Assembly (NCBI GenBank): GCA_937958785.1
Contig: CALGMY010000256.1
Span: forward strand, 1-14,270
Direction: 5' to 3'
Source of the DNA: an uncultured Gammaproteobacteria bacterium
GTDB taxonomy: Bacteria > Pseudomonadota > Gammaproteobacteria > Steroidobacterales > GCA-2729495
Length of the DNA stretch: 14,270 nucleotides
Shown: positions 1-6,858 of the stretch, in pieces
Numbering within the stretch: position 1 is the first letter of the stretch
Layout of the letters: each line of letters opens with the position of its first letter
The notes under the pieces: model-generated
What the model saw: the letters and a program-made list of their open reading frames with translations, nothing else
Database searches by the model: none
Told to the model about the DNA's origin: nothing
Made by a program: the position numbers and the translations under genes

Positions 1-17
1 GGGCGAGGGAGGGGATC

Positions 18-31
18 GCGCCTGAAGGCGC
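18..31 (-). terminator. Weak hairpin downstream of rpsT
   Basis: Three bases after the rpsT stop codon there is a 5-bp GC-only stem (GCGCC/GGCGC) with a 4-base loop. It is placed like an intrinsic terminator, but it is short and no T-tract follows on the minus strand. It may only slow the polymerase or protect the mRNA end. Confidence 0.3.
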
Positions 32-33
32 TC

Positions 34-303
34 CTACTTCTTCGCGAGGGACTTCACGGCCTTGTTGAGGCGGCTCTGGTGGCGGGCAGCCTTGTTCCGG
101 TGGGTCAGGCCCTTGTTGACCATGCTGGAGACTTCGGCGGCGCCGGCCCGGAAGGCGGCCGCAGCCACCGCGGGATCACCGGCCTCGATGGCCTTCACCA
201 CCTTCTTGATGGCGGTGCGCATCCGCGAGCGCAGGGCCACGTTATGCTGACGACGACGTTCGCTTTGCTTGGCGCGCTTGGCTGCAGACTTGGTATTCGC
301 CAC
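34..303 (-). CDS. rpsT: 30S ribosomal protein S20 (bS20)
   Basis: Small basic protein of 89 residues that binds 16S rRNA early in 30S subunit assembly. The N-terminus (ANTKSAAKRAKQSERRR) and the C-terminal stretch THRNKAARHQSRLNK are typical of bS20, and the length matches the family (E. coli 87 residues). The start is GTG (complement of 301-303), preceded by an SD-like GGAAG (309-313) five bases upstream. The stop is TAG. It is transcribed away from murJ, as in many gammaproteobacteria. A non-ATG start is known for rpsT in E. coli (UUG), where translation is autoregulated; the GTG here would be compatible with that, but this is inference. Confidence 0.97.
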   Translation of the reverse strand: MANTKSAAKRAKQSERRRQHNVALRSRMRTAIKKVVKAIEAGDPAVAAAAFRAGAAEVSSMVNKGLTHRNKAARHQSRLNKAVKSLAKK

Positions 304-365
304 GGGTACTTCCAGACAGTGTGAAACGGACGAAGGGCCGCCGCCGCGGGGCGCGACGGGCCCGT

Positions 366-394
366 ATTCTTTGGTTTCCCCCGCTGGAAGTCAA
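366..394 (-). promoter_or_regulatory. Putative sigma70 promoter of rpsT
   Basis: On the minus strand a -35 box TTGACT (389-394) is followed after 17 bases by a -10-like AAGAAT (366-371). A GC-rich discriminator follows, typical of stringently controlled ribosomal genes. This would give a leader of roughly 55 bases before the GTG of rpsT. The -35 matches 5 of 6 consensus bases and the -10 matches 4 of 6. Confidence 0.5.
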
Positions 395-430
395 CCGTTG
401 GCCGGTCGCCCGGGCCCTGCCCGCGGCCGG

Positions 431-436
431 TAGACT
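431..436 (+). promoter_or_regulatory. Possible -10 element upstream of murJ
   Basis: TAGACT lies 9 bases before the ATG at 446. No convincing -35 is visible at 16-18 bases upstream. If it is used, transcription would start at about 443-446, giving a nearly leaderless murJ mRNA, or a leader of about 60 bases if translation begins at the ATG at 506. The same octamer TAGACTCG is found just before the fur-like gene. Confidence 0.35.
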
Positions 437-445
437 CGCATCCGC

Positions 446-2098
446 ATGACGCCCGCACCACAGGAGACCGGCCGGCCCGCCCCCGGCACCAGGGGCGGCC
501 GGGGCATGCTGCGCTCGACCGGCACGGTCGGGTTCTGGACCCTGGTGTCGCGGATCCTCGGCCTGGTCCGGGACATCGTCTTCGCCCGGCTGTTCGGCGC
601 CTCCTTCATCATGGACGCCTTCTTCGTCGCGTTCCGCATCCCGAACATCTTCCGCCGGTTCTTCGCGGAGGGAGCCTTCTCCCAGGCGTTCGTGCCTGTC
701 TTCGCGGATTACGACCAGAACCGCGACCATGCGGAGGTCCGCGAACTCGTCCGCCGGACAGCCGGGACCCTCGGACTCATCCTCACGGTGCTCGCTGCCC
801 TGGGCGCGCTGGCCGCCCCGGTGGTGATCGGGTTCTTCGCGCCCGGCTTCGCCTCGGGTTCCGGTGCCGACGCCGGCCCCGCCGCCGACCGGTTCGCGCT
901 GGCCGTGGACATGCTGCGCTGGACCTTCCCGTACCTGCTCTTCATCTCCCTGGCGGCCCTGGCCGGCGGCGTCCTGAACAGCTACCACCGGTACGTCGCC
1001 GCGGCCTTCTCGCCGGTGCTGCTGAACGTGGTGCTGATCGTGTTCGCCGTGTGGGTCACGCCGCTCTATACCCGGCCGGGGATGGCCCTCGCCGCCGGCG
1101 TCTTCGCGGCGGGTCTCGTGCAGCTCATCTGCATGCTGCCGTCCCTGGCGCGCATCCGGCTGCTGCCCCTGCCGGCCTGGGGGCCGGGGCACCCGGGCGT
1201 GCGCCGCATACTGAAGCTCATGGTGCCGGGCCTGTTCGGTTCCTCGGTGGCCCAGGTCAGTATCCTGCTCGACACCCTCATCGCCTCCTTCCTGGTCACG
1301 GGCAGCATCAGCTGGCTCTACTACTCGGACCGGATCATGGAGTTCCCGCTCGGCGTGTTCGGCATCGCCCTCGCCACAGTCCTGCTCCCCAACCTCTCCC
1401 GGCAGCATGCTGCTGGCGCGCCCGGCGAATTCGGCCGCACGCTCGAGTGGGCACTGCGCCTGGTCATCCTGGTGGTGGCGCCCGCCACGTTCGGCCTTGT
1501 CCTTCTCGCGGGACCGATGCTCGCGACCCTGTTCTACGGCGGCGAGTTCACCGCCCGGGACGTGGAGCAGGCCTCCTACAGCCTCGTCGCCTATTCAGCG
1601 GGACTCGCGGGCTTCACCCTGGTGAAGGTGCTCGCGCCGGGGTACTTCGCCCGGCAGGATACGGCGACGCCGGTGCGTGTCGGCCTCATCGCCCTCGGCT
1701 CGACCATGACCATGAACCTGCTCTTCGTCGTGCCCTGGGCCTGGTTCGGGGGTGCTGCACCTCACGCCGGCCTCGCCGTCACCACCTCGCTGGGTTCCGT
1801 GATCAACGCGGGTCTCCTGTACCGCGGGTTGCGCCGGGATGGGGTGCTCTGCCCCGGGAGCGGGTGGGGCCGCTTCCTGCTCCAGGTGGCCGCTGCCACC
1901 GGCACCATGGCCGTGCTGGTGGGGGCTTTCTCGCCGCCGACGGCCGCCTGGCTGGAGGCCGGACTCTGGACCCGCTGCCTGTGGCTCGGCGCCGCGGTGT
2001 GCGGGGGCGGGCTGGCCTACGCGGCCGCGCTGCTCGCGGTCGGCATCCGTCCCCGGGACCTGCGTCCCGGGACCACCGGCGGCGGGCAGCCCGTATAA
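446..2098 (+). CDS. murJ: Lipid II flippase MurJ (MviN family)
   Basis: Polytopic inner-membrane protein of the MOP/MATE superfamily that flips lipid II to the periplasm for peptidoglycan synthesis. At 550 residues with many hydrophobic segments (14 helices expected) it fits the family. Landmarks are SRILGLVRDIVFARLFG near residues 35-51, MDAFFVAFRIPN (D57), RRFFAEGAFSQAF (R70), and YYSDRIMEFPLGVFGIAL with D295, R296 and E299. By alignment these correspond to E. coli R18, R24, D39, R52, D269, R270 and E273, residues required for function. The first 20 residues are proline/glycine-rich and not part of the family. An alternative ATG at 506 (residue 21), with AGGGG at 491-495, aligns with the E. 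coli start and gives 530 residues. The stop TAA overlaps a perfect TATAAT ahead of ribF. Confidence 0.94.
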   Translation: MTPAPQETGRPAPGTRGGRGMLRSTGTVGFWTLVSRILGLVRDIVFARLFGASFIMDAFFVAFRIPNIFRRFFAEGAFSQAFVPVFADYDQNRDHAEVRELVRRTAGTLGLILTVLAALGALAAPVVIGFFAPGFASGSGADAGPAADRFALAVDMLRWTFPYLLFISLAALAGGVLNSYHRYVAAAFSPVLLNVVLIVFAVWVTPLYTRPGMALAAGVFAAGLVQLICMLPSLARIRLLPLPAWGPGHPGVRRILKLMVPGLFGSSVAQVSILLDTLIASFLVTGSISWLYYSDRIMEFPLGVFGIALATVLLPNLSRQHAAGAPGEFGRTLEWALRLVILVVAPATFGLVLLAGPMLATLFYGGEFTARDVEQASYSLVAYSAGLAGFTLVKVLAPGYFARQDTATPVRVGLIALGSTMTMNLLFVVPWAWFGGAAPHAGLAVTTSLGSVINAGLLYRGLRRDGVLCPGSGWGRFLLQVAAATGTMAVLVGAFSPPTAAWLEAGLWTRCLWLGAAVCGGGLAYAAALLAVGIRPRDLRPGTTGGGQPV

Positions 2099-2099
2099 T
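2094..2099 (+). promoter_or_regulatory. Perfect -10 hexamer TATAAT at the murJ stop codon
   Basis: TATAAT spans the murJ stop codon and lies 25 bases before the ATG of ribF. It is followed by a GC-rich discriminator. A perfect A/T hexamer stands out in this GC-rich sequence. No good -35 box is visible 16-19 bases upstream. It may give the ribF-ileS-lspA genes an internal promoter, or be chance. Confidence 0.3.
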
Positions 2100-2124
2100 C
2101 CGGCCTTTTGGCGCGCCGTGTCCC

Positions 2125-3096
2125 ATGCAGGTCTTCCGCCGGCCGAGGCCGGGAATTCAACCGCTGCCCTCCGGGTGCGTGGCGACCATCGGCGTGTTCG
2201 ATGGCATCCACCGGGGCCACCAGCGGATCCTCGGTCTCGTCCGCCAGTCGGCGGGCCGGCTCGGGCTGCCCGCGCTCGTCTTCAGCTTCGAGCCCACTCC
2301 CCAGGAGGTCATGAGTCCTGCCCGCGCCCCCGCCCGCCTCATGCGCCTGAGGGAGAAGGTGCTCATGCTCCGGGAGCTGGGCATGGACTGCCTCTATTGC
2401 CCGCCCTTCGAACCCGGGATCCAGCAGCTGGCGCCGGCGGATTTCGTCGACCGGTTCCTGGTCCGCACCCTCGGCGTGCGGCACCTGGTGGTGGGCGATG
2501 ATTTCCGCTTCGGCCGCGACCGGGCGGGCGGCTTCGCTGACCTGGAAGCCGGCGGGCGCGAGCACGGCTTCGGCACCGAGCAGGTGGGCAGCGTGATGAC
2601 CGGCGGGGAGCGCGTGTCGAGCACCGCCATCCGCGCGGCCCTCGCGTCCGGCGACCTGGCCGCAGCGACGGGCATGCTCGGGCGTTCCTACCGCATGGTT
2701 GGCCGCGTCGGTCCGGGCCGGCAGCTGGGCCGGGAACTCGGGTTCCCGACCGCCAACCTGCGACTGCACCGGCGGCAAAGCCCGGTACACGGTATCTTCG
2801 CGGTGCGGGTGCACGGCGTGGCCGACGGTGCGGTGGACGGCGTCGCGAGCGTCGGCACGCGGCCCACGGTCGCGGGCACGGAACCGCTGCTCGAGGTGCA
2901 CGTCTTCGATTTCACGGGCGACCTGTACGGCCGGCACCTCGCGGTGGATTTCATCGCCCGCCTGCGCGACGAGGTCCGCTTCGAGGACCTCGGGGCGTTG
3001 CGCCGGCAGATGGAGGAAGACGCCGCCCAGGCGCGCCGGCTGCTCGCCGCCCGGTCCGCCGCGGCCGCCACGACTGGCAAAGGACCATTGCAGTGA
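2125..3096 (+). CDS. ribF: Bifunctional riboflavin kinase / FAD synthetase
   Basis: Cytoplasmic enzyme of 323 residues that phosphorylates riboflavin to FMN and adenylylates FMN to FAD. The N-terminal FAD synthetase domain shows a nucleotidyltransferase HxGH motif in GVFDGIHRGH (H29-H32), a VVGDDFRFGRDRAG segment and SSTAIR (165-170). The C-terminal riboflavin kinase domain shows GRELGFPTANL (GFPTAN at 206-211), SVGTRPTV and the acidic-aromatic LLEVHVFDF segment. The ATG at 2125 aligns with the E. coli start (one short strand before GCVATIG). Its stop TGA overlaps the GTG of ileS (GTGA), so the two are coupled. The ribF-ileS pairing is conserved in proteobacteria. Confidence 0.97.
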   Translation: MQVFRRPRPGIQPLPSGCVATIGVFDGIHRGHQRILGLVRQSAGRLGLPALVFSFEPTPQEVMSPARAPARLMRLREKVLMLRELGMDCLYCPPFEPGIQQLAPADFVDRFLVRTLGVRHLVVGDDFRFGRDRAGGFADLEAGGREHGFGTEQVGSVMTGGERVSSTAIRAALASGDLAAATGMLGRSYRMVGRVGPGRQLGRELGFPTANLRLHRRQSPVHGIFAVRVHGVADGAVDGVASVGTRPTVAGTEPLLEVHVFDFTGDLYGRHLAVDFIARLRDEVRFEDLGALRRQMEEDAAQARRLLAARSAAAATTGKGPLQ

Positions 3097-5900
3097 CGGA
3101 TTACAAGGACACGGTGAACCTGCCCCGCACGGAGTTTCCGATGAAGGGCGACCTCGCGAAGCGCGAGCCGGAGATGCTCGCGGCGTGGGATGCCACGGAC
3201 CTGTACGGGCAGATTCGCAAGGCGGCCGCGGGCCGGCCCCGCTTCCTGCTGGTGGACGGGCCGCCCTACGCCAACGGCGACATCCACATTGGCCACGCGG
3301 TCAACAAGGTCCTGAAGGACATCATCGTCAAGTCGAAGTCGCTCGCCGGATTCGACGCGCCCTATATCCCGGGCTGGGACTGCCACGGCCTGCCGATCGA
3401 GCACCAGGTCGAGAAGAAGCTGGGCAAGGTCGGTGGCAAGCTCACCGCCGCCGAGTTCCGCAGGGCGTGCCGCGAGTACGCCCTGAAGCAGGTGGACAGC
3501 CAGCGCCGCGACTTCCGCCGCCTCGGCGTGCTCGGCGACTGGGACCGGCCGTACCTCACGCTGGACCCGCGCTTCGAGGCCGAGCAGATCCGTGGCTTCG
3601 CCCGCATCATCGAGAACGGCCACCTGCTGCGCGGCTACAAGCCCGTGCACTGGTGCCTCGACTGCCGCTCGGCGCTCGCCGAGGCGGAGGTCGAGTACCT
3701 GGACAAGACCTCCACGGCCCTGGACGCCCGCTTCGTGGTGGTGGACGAGGCCGGATTCTGCGGCCGGCTGGAGCTCCGGCCGGAGGTCCGGGCCGGGGGT
3801 GACGTTTCGATCCCGATCTGGACCACCACGCCCTGGACGCTGCCCGCCAACCAGGCCGTTGCCCTGGGGCCCGAGCTGACCTACGTGCTCGTCGAGGTCC
3901 AGCTCGATGCCGGGACTGCCCGGCTCGTGCTCGCCGAGGGGCTGCTCGAGCCCGCGCTCGCCCGCTACGGGGCGCGCCAGTCCGCGGTGCTGGCCCGGTT
4001 CCCGGGCCGGCTGCTGGAGGGCGTCCGCCTGCGGCACCCGTTCCTCGATCGGGAGGTTCCCGTCATCCTCGCCGATTACGTCACGCTCGACGCCGGCACC
4101 GGCGCCGTGCACACGGCCCCGGCCCACGGCCAGGACGACTACCAGTCCGGCCTGCGCTACCGGCTGCCGATGGACAACCCGGTGGACGGCCGCGGCGTGT
4201 ACGTGGCGGACACGCCGCTGCTCGCCGGCGTGCATGTGAACGAGGCCAATGGCCGCATCGTCGGCCTGCTCCGCGAGGCGGGCCTGCTGCTGCACACCGC
4301 GGAGTTCCAGCACAGCTATCCCCACTGCTGGCGCCACAAGACGCCGCTCATCTTCCGGGCGACGCCCCAGTGGTTCATCAGCCTGGACCAGAACAACCTG
4401 CGTGAGGCCAGCCTCGCGGCCATTGCCGGCGTGCGCTGGATCCCCGCCTGGGGCGAGGAGCGCATCGAGGGCATGGTGGCCGGCCGGCCCGACTGGTGCA
4501 TCTCCCGGCAGCGCACCTGGGGCGTGCCGATCCCGCTGTTCCTGCACCGGGAGACTGGCGAGCTGCACCCCGACACGCCGGCGCTGCTCGAGGCCGTCGC
4601 GCGCCGCATGGACCAGCAGGGCATCGACGGCTGGTTCGAGCTCGATCCGGCCGAACTGCTCGGGCCCGCCGCCGCCGACTATGAAAAGGTCGCGGACACC
4701 ATGGACGTCTGGATGGATTCGGGCATGGTGCACCACTGTCTCGCCCGCAGCCGGCCGGAAGTCGGGTTCCCGGCCGACCTGTACCTGGAGGGCTCGGACC
4801 AGCATCGTGGCTGGTTCCAGAGTTCGCTGCTGACGGCCGTCGCCACCGACGGGGCCGCCCCCTACCGGGCCGTGCTCACCCACGGATTCACCGTGGACGA
4901 GAAGGGCCGCAAGATGTCCAAGTCCCTGGGCAACGTGGTCGCGCCCCAGTCGGTGATGAGTACCCTCGGCGCCGACATCCTCCGCCTGTGGGTCGCGTCC
5001 AGCGACTACAGCGGCGAGATGAACGTCTCCCAGGAAATCCTGAAGCGCATGGCCGATTCCTACCGGCGGATGCGCAACACGGCGCGTTACCTGCTCGGCA
5101 ACCTGGACGGCTTCGACCCGGCCCGGCACTCGGTGCCCGTTGGCGAGCTGGTGGCGGTGGATGCCTGGGCGCTGGCCCGCACCGCCGCGCTCCAGGAGGA
5201 GATCACCGCCGCCTACGCGAACTACGAGTTCCACCGGGTGTACCAGCAGCTGCACAACTTCTGCGTCGTGGACCTCGGTGCCTTCTACCTCGATGTCATC
5301 AAGGACCGCCTCTACACCACGCCCCGGGAGGGTGCGCCGCGGCGCTCGGCCCAGACGGTGATGTGGCACATGGCGGAGGCCATGGTGCGCTGGTTCGCGC
5401 CCATCCTCTCCTTCACCGCCGACGAGATCTGGCGCCACCTGCCCGGGGTACGCCCGGCCTCGGTGCAGCTCGCCACCTGGCACGGACTGCCCGACGTGCG
5501 GGCCACCGGCATCGACTGGCCGGCCCTGCTCGCGGTGCGGGAGATCGCGGCGCGGGCCCTGGAGGCCCGGCGGGAGGCGGGCGCCATCGGCTCCGGCCTG
5601 GATGCGGCGGTGACGGTCTACGCGGACGGCGACCTGCGGCGCAGCCTCGAGGCTCTCGGCGGGGAGCTGCGGTTCTTCTTCATCACGTCCGAAGCCCTGG
5701 TGCGGGCCGCGGCCGACCGGGACGCCGGCGCGCTCGCCGGCGACGGATTCTGGGTGCAGGCGGCCCCGGTTACCGACCCCAAGTGCGTGCGCTGCTGGCA
5801 CCGGCGGCCGGGCATTGGCACGTCACCCGCCCACCCGGAACTCTGCGACCGCTGCATCACCAACCTGGACGGGGGCGGCGAGAGCCGCCGTTACGTATGA
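3093..5900 (+). CDS. ileS: Isoleucyl-tRNA synthetase (class I, IleS type 1)
   Basis: Charges tRNA-Ile with isoleucine in the cytoplasm. The protein has 935 residues (E. coli 938). Motifs in order are HIGH (65-68) in PYANGDIHIGH, the CP1 editing domain with TTTPWTLPAN (244-253) and HTAPAHGQDDY (340-350), SRQRTWGVPIP, a GSDQHRGWF segment and KMSKS (607-611). A C-terminal zinc-binding domain has two pairs of cysteines (C898/C901 and C918/C921). The GTG start overlaps the ribF stop and is preceded by AAAGGA (3079-3084) eight bases upstream. The N-terminus TDYKDTVNLPRTEFPM aligns with E. coli from residue 2. All catalytic, editing and zinc residues I can check are present. The end overlaps the lspA ATG (ATGA). 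Confidence 0.98.
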   Translation: MTDYKDTVNLPRTEFPMKGDLAKREPEMLAAWDATDLYGQIRKAAAGRPRFLLVDGPPYANGDIHIGHAVNKVLKDIIVKSKSLAGFDAPYIPGWDCHGLPIEHQVEKKLGKVGGKLTAAEFRRACREYALKQVDSQRRDFRRLGVLGDWDRPYLTLDPRFEAEQIRGFARIIENGHLLRGYKPVHWCLDCRSALAEAEVEYLDKTSTALDARFVVVDEAGFCGRLELRPEVRAGGDVSIPIWTTTPWTLPANQAVALGPELTYVLVEVQLDAGTARLVLAEGLLEPALARYGARQSAVLARFPGRLLEGVRLRHPFLDREVPVILADYVTLDAGTGAVHTAPAHGQDDYQSGLRYRLPMDNPVDGRGVYVADTPLLAGVHVNEANGRIVGLLREAGLLLHTAEFQHSYPHCWRHKTPLIFRATPQWFISLDQNNLREASLAAIAGVRWIPAWGEERIEGMVAGRPDWCISRQRTWGVPIPLFLHRETGELHPDTPALLEAVARRMDQQGIDGWFELDPAELLGPAAADYEKVADTMDVWMDSGMVHHCLARSRPEVGFPADLYLEGSDQHRGWFQSSLLTAVATDGAAPYRAVLTHGFTVDEKGRKMSKSLGNVVAPQSVMSTLGADILRLWVASSDYSGEMNVSQEILKRMADSYRRMRNTARYLLGNLDGFDPARHSVPVGELVAVDAWALARTAALQEEITAAYANYEFHRVYQQLHNFCVVDLGAFYLDVIKDRLYTTPREGAPRRSAQTVMWHMAEAMVRWFAPILSFTADEIWRHLPGVRPASVQLATWHGLPDVRATGIDWPALLAVREIAARALEARREAGAIGSGLDAAVTVYADGDLRRSLEALGGELRFFFITSEALVRAAADRDAGALAGDGFWVQAAPVTDPKCVRCWHRRPGIGTSPAHPELCDRCITNLDGGGESRRYV

Positions 5901-6418
5901 CCGGCAGGCCGGGCGCCTGGTGGCTGCTGGTATCGGTGGTGGTCGTCGCCGTCGACCAGTACACGAAGCGACTCATCACCGCGAATTTCGAGCTCTTCGA
6001 CCGGGTGCCGGTGCTGCCGTTCTTCGACCTCATCCGCCTGCACAACACCGGTGCCGCGTTCAGTTTCCTCGCCAACGCGTCCGGGTGGCAGAACTGGTTC
6101 TTCACCGGGGTGGCGGTGGTCGTGAGCGGGCTGATCCTTTGGTGGTTCTTCCGCCAGCCCGCCGGGCGCATCGTCGTCCCGCTGGGCCTCGTGCTGGTCC
6201 TCGGCGGCGCGATCGGCAACCTGATCGACCGGGTCCAGCATGGCTACGTGGTGGACTTCTTCCTCTTCTACTACGACCGGTGGTCATTTCCCGCGTTCAA
6301 TGTCGCCGACGCGGGCATCACCGTGGGCGTTGCCCTGCTGCTCTTCGACGGCTTCTTCCTGGAGGGCCGCCGCCCGCCCGACGGGCCGGACCCGGTCAGC
6401 GCCAGCAGCGCGCGGTAA
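5897..6418 (+). CDS. lspA: Lipoprotein signal peptidase II
   Basis: Inner-membrane aspartic protease of 173 residues that removes the signal peptide from diacylglyceryl-modified prolipoproteins. Four hydrophobic segments are visible. Conserved motifs are VVVVAVDQYTKR near residue 20, LHNTGAAFSFL (49-59), GGAIGNLIDRVQHGYVVDF with catalytic D111, and FPAFNVADAGI with catalytic D138. The ATG overlaps the ileS stop by 4 bases. In P. aeruginosa and E. coli fkpB and ispH follow lspA. Here lspA is the last gene on this strand and its final 23 bases overlap the end of the convergent pilE. Confidence 0.97.
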   Translation: MTGRPGAWWLLVSVVVVAVDQYTKRLITANFELFDRVPVLPFFDLIRLHNTGAAFSFLANASGWQNWFFTGVAVVVSGLILWWFFRQPAGRIVVPLGLVLVLGGAIGNLIDRVQHGYVVDFFLFYYDRWSFPAFNVADAGITVGVALLLFDGFFLEGRRPPDGPDPVSASSAR

Positions 6419-6854
6419 TTTCCGCGCCCTCGGCCCCGCCGGCGTCCCGGGCGCCCCGGAGGCCGCCCTGGTCGATGCTGAAGCTCGCGCAGTCGTCGTC
6501 GTCGCGCTGGGGCCCGTCGCTCGCGGCCGTGGCCGTGGCCCGGTAGCCCGCGGCCGCGCCATCGTCGGCCGCCTCCACCTCGAGTTCGTACCAGCCGTTT
6601 TCCGTGCCGGCGATGCCGAGCCCCCCGGGCGGCGGATTGGCCAGCTCGTCAGCGGTGGTCGCATAGCGGCTGTTCTGCAGGTAGAAGCGTTCCTGGGCGC
6701 TCGCCAGGCGAAGCAGGGCCCCGGTGGCGTCCACCCGGTTGGCCCGCTGCACGTACTGCCGGTAGCCGGCGACACTGGCGGTGGCGAGGATGCCCATGAT
6801 CACCACGACGATCATGAGTTCGATCAGGGTGAAGCCGCCCTGGCCGCGGTGCAC
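6396..6854 (-). CDS. pilE: Type IV pilus minor pilin PilE
   Basis: Minor pilin of 152 residues, part of the tip/priming complex of type IVa pili. It has a class III prepilin leader MHRGQGG cleaved before F8, followed by FTLIELMIVVVIMGILATASVAGY with the essential Glu at position 5 of the mature protein (E12). The next segment, RANRVDATGALLRLASAQERFYLQNSRY, is characteristic of the PilE minor pilins of Pseudomonas and relatives. Two C-terminal cysteines (C122, C150) could form the pilin disulfide loop. The GTG start lies 4 bases after the pilY1 stop, so it is the last gene of the operon. Its last 23 bases overlap the end of lspA. The acidic run DDDD at 118-121 is unusual but in the variable region. 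Confidence 0.92.
   Translation of the reverse strand: MHRGQGGFTLIELMIVVVIMGILATASVAGYRQYVQRANRVDATGALLRLASAQERFYLQNSRYATTADELANPPPGGLGIAGTENGWYELEVEAADDGAAAGYRATATAASDGPQRDDDDCASFSIDQGGLRGARDAGGAEGAEITARCWR
6410..6427. terminator. GC hairpin at the lspA/pilE convergent junction
   Basis: A perfect 6-bp inverted repeat, GCGCGG/CCGCGC, has a 6-base loop TAATTT that contains the lspA stop codon. The stem sits inside the 3' end of pilE on the other strand. There is no T-tract on either side. It could act weakly in both directions between the two converging operons, but the lack of a U-run makes a classical intrinsic terminator doubtful. Confidence 0.25.
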
Positions 6855-6858
6855 CCGG

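Noticed and set aside
242..1408. Minus-strand open frame opposite murJ
   Set aside because: Glu/Arg/His-rich shadow translation without motifs. It also runs into rpsT in another frame.
2688..5801. Minus-strand open frame of more than 1000 codons opposite ribF and ileS
   Set aside because: It is the antisense shadow of ileS, whose motifs are unmistakable. Its Arg/His/Gly/Pro-rich translation is typical of a GC-rich shadow frame.
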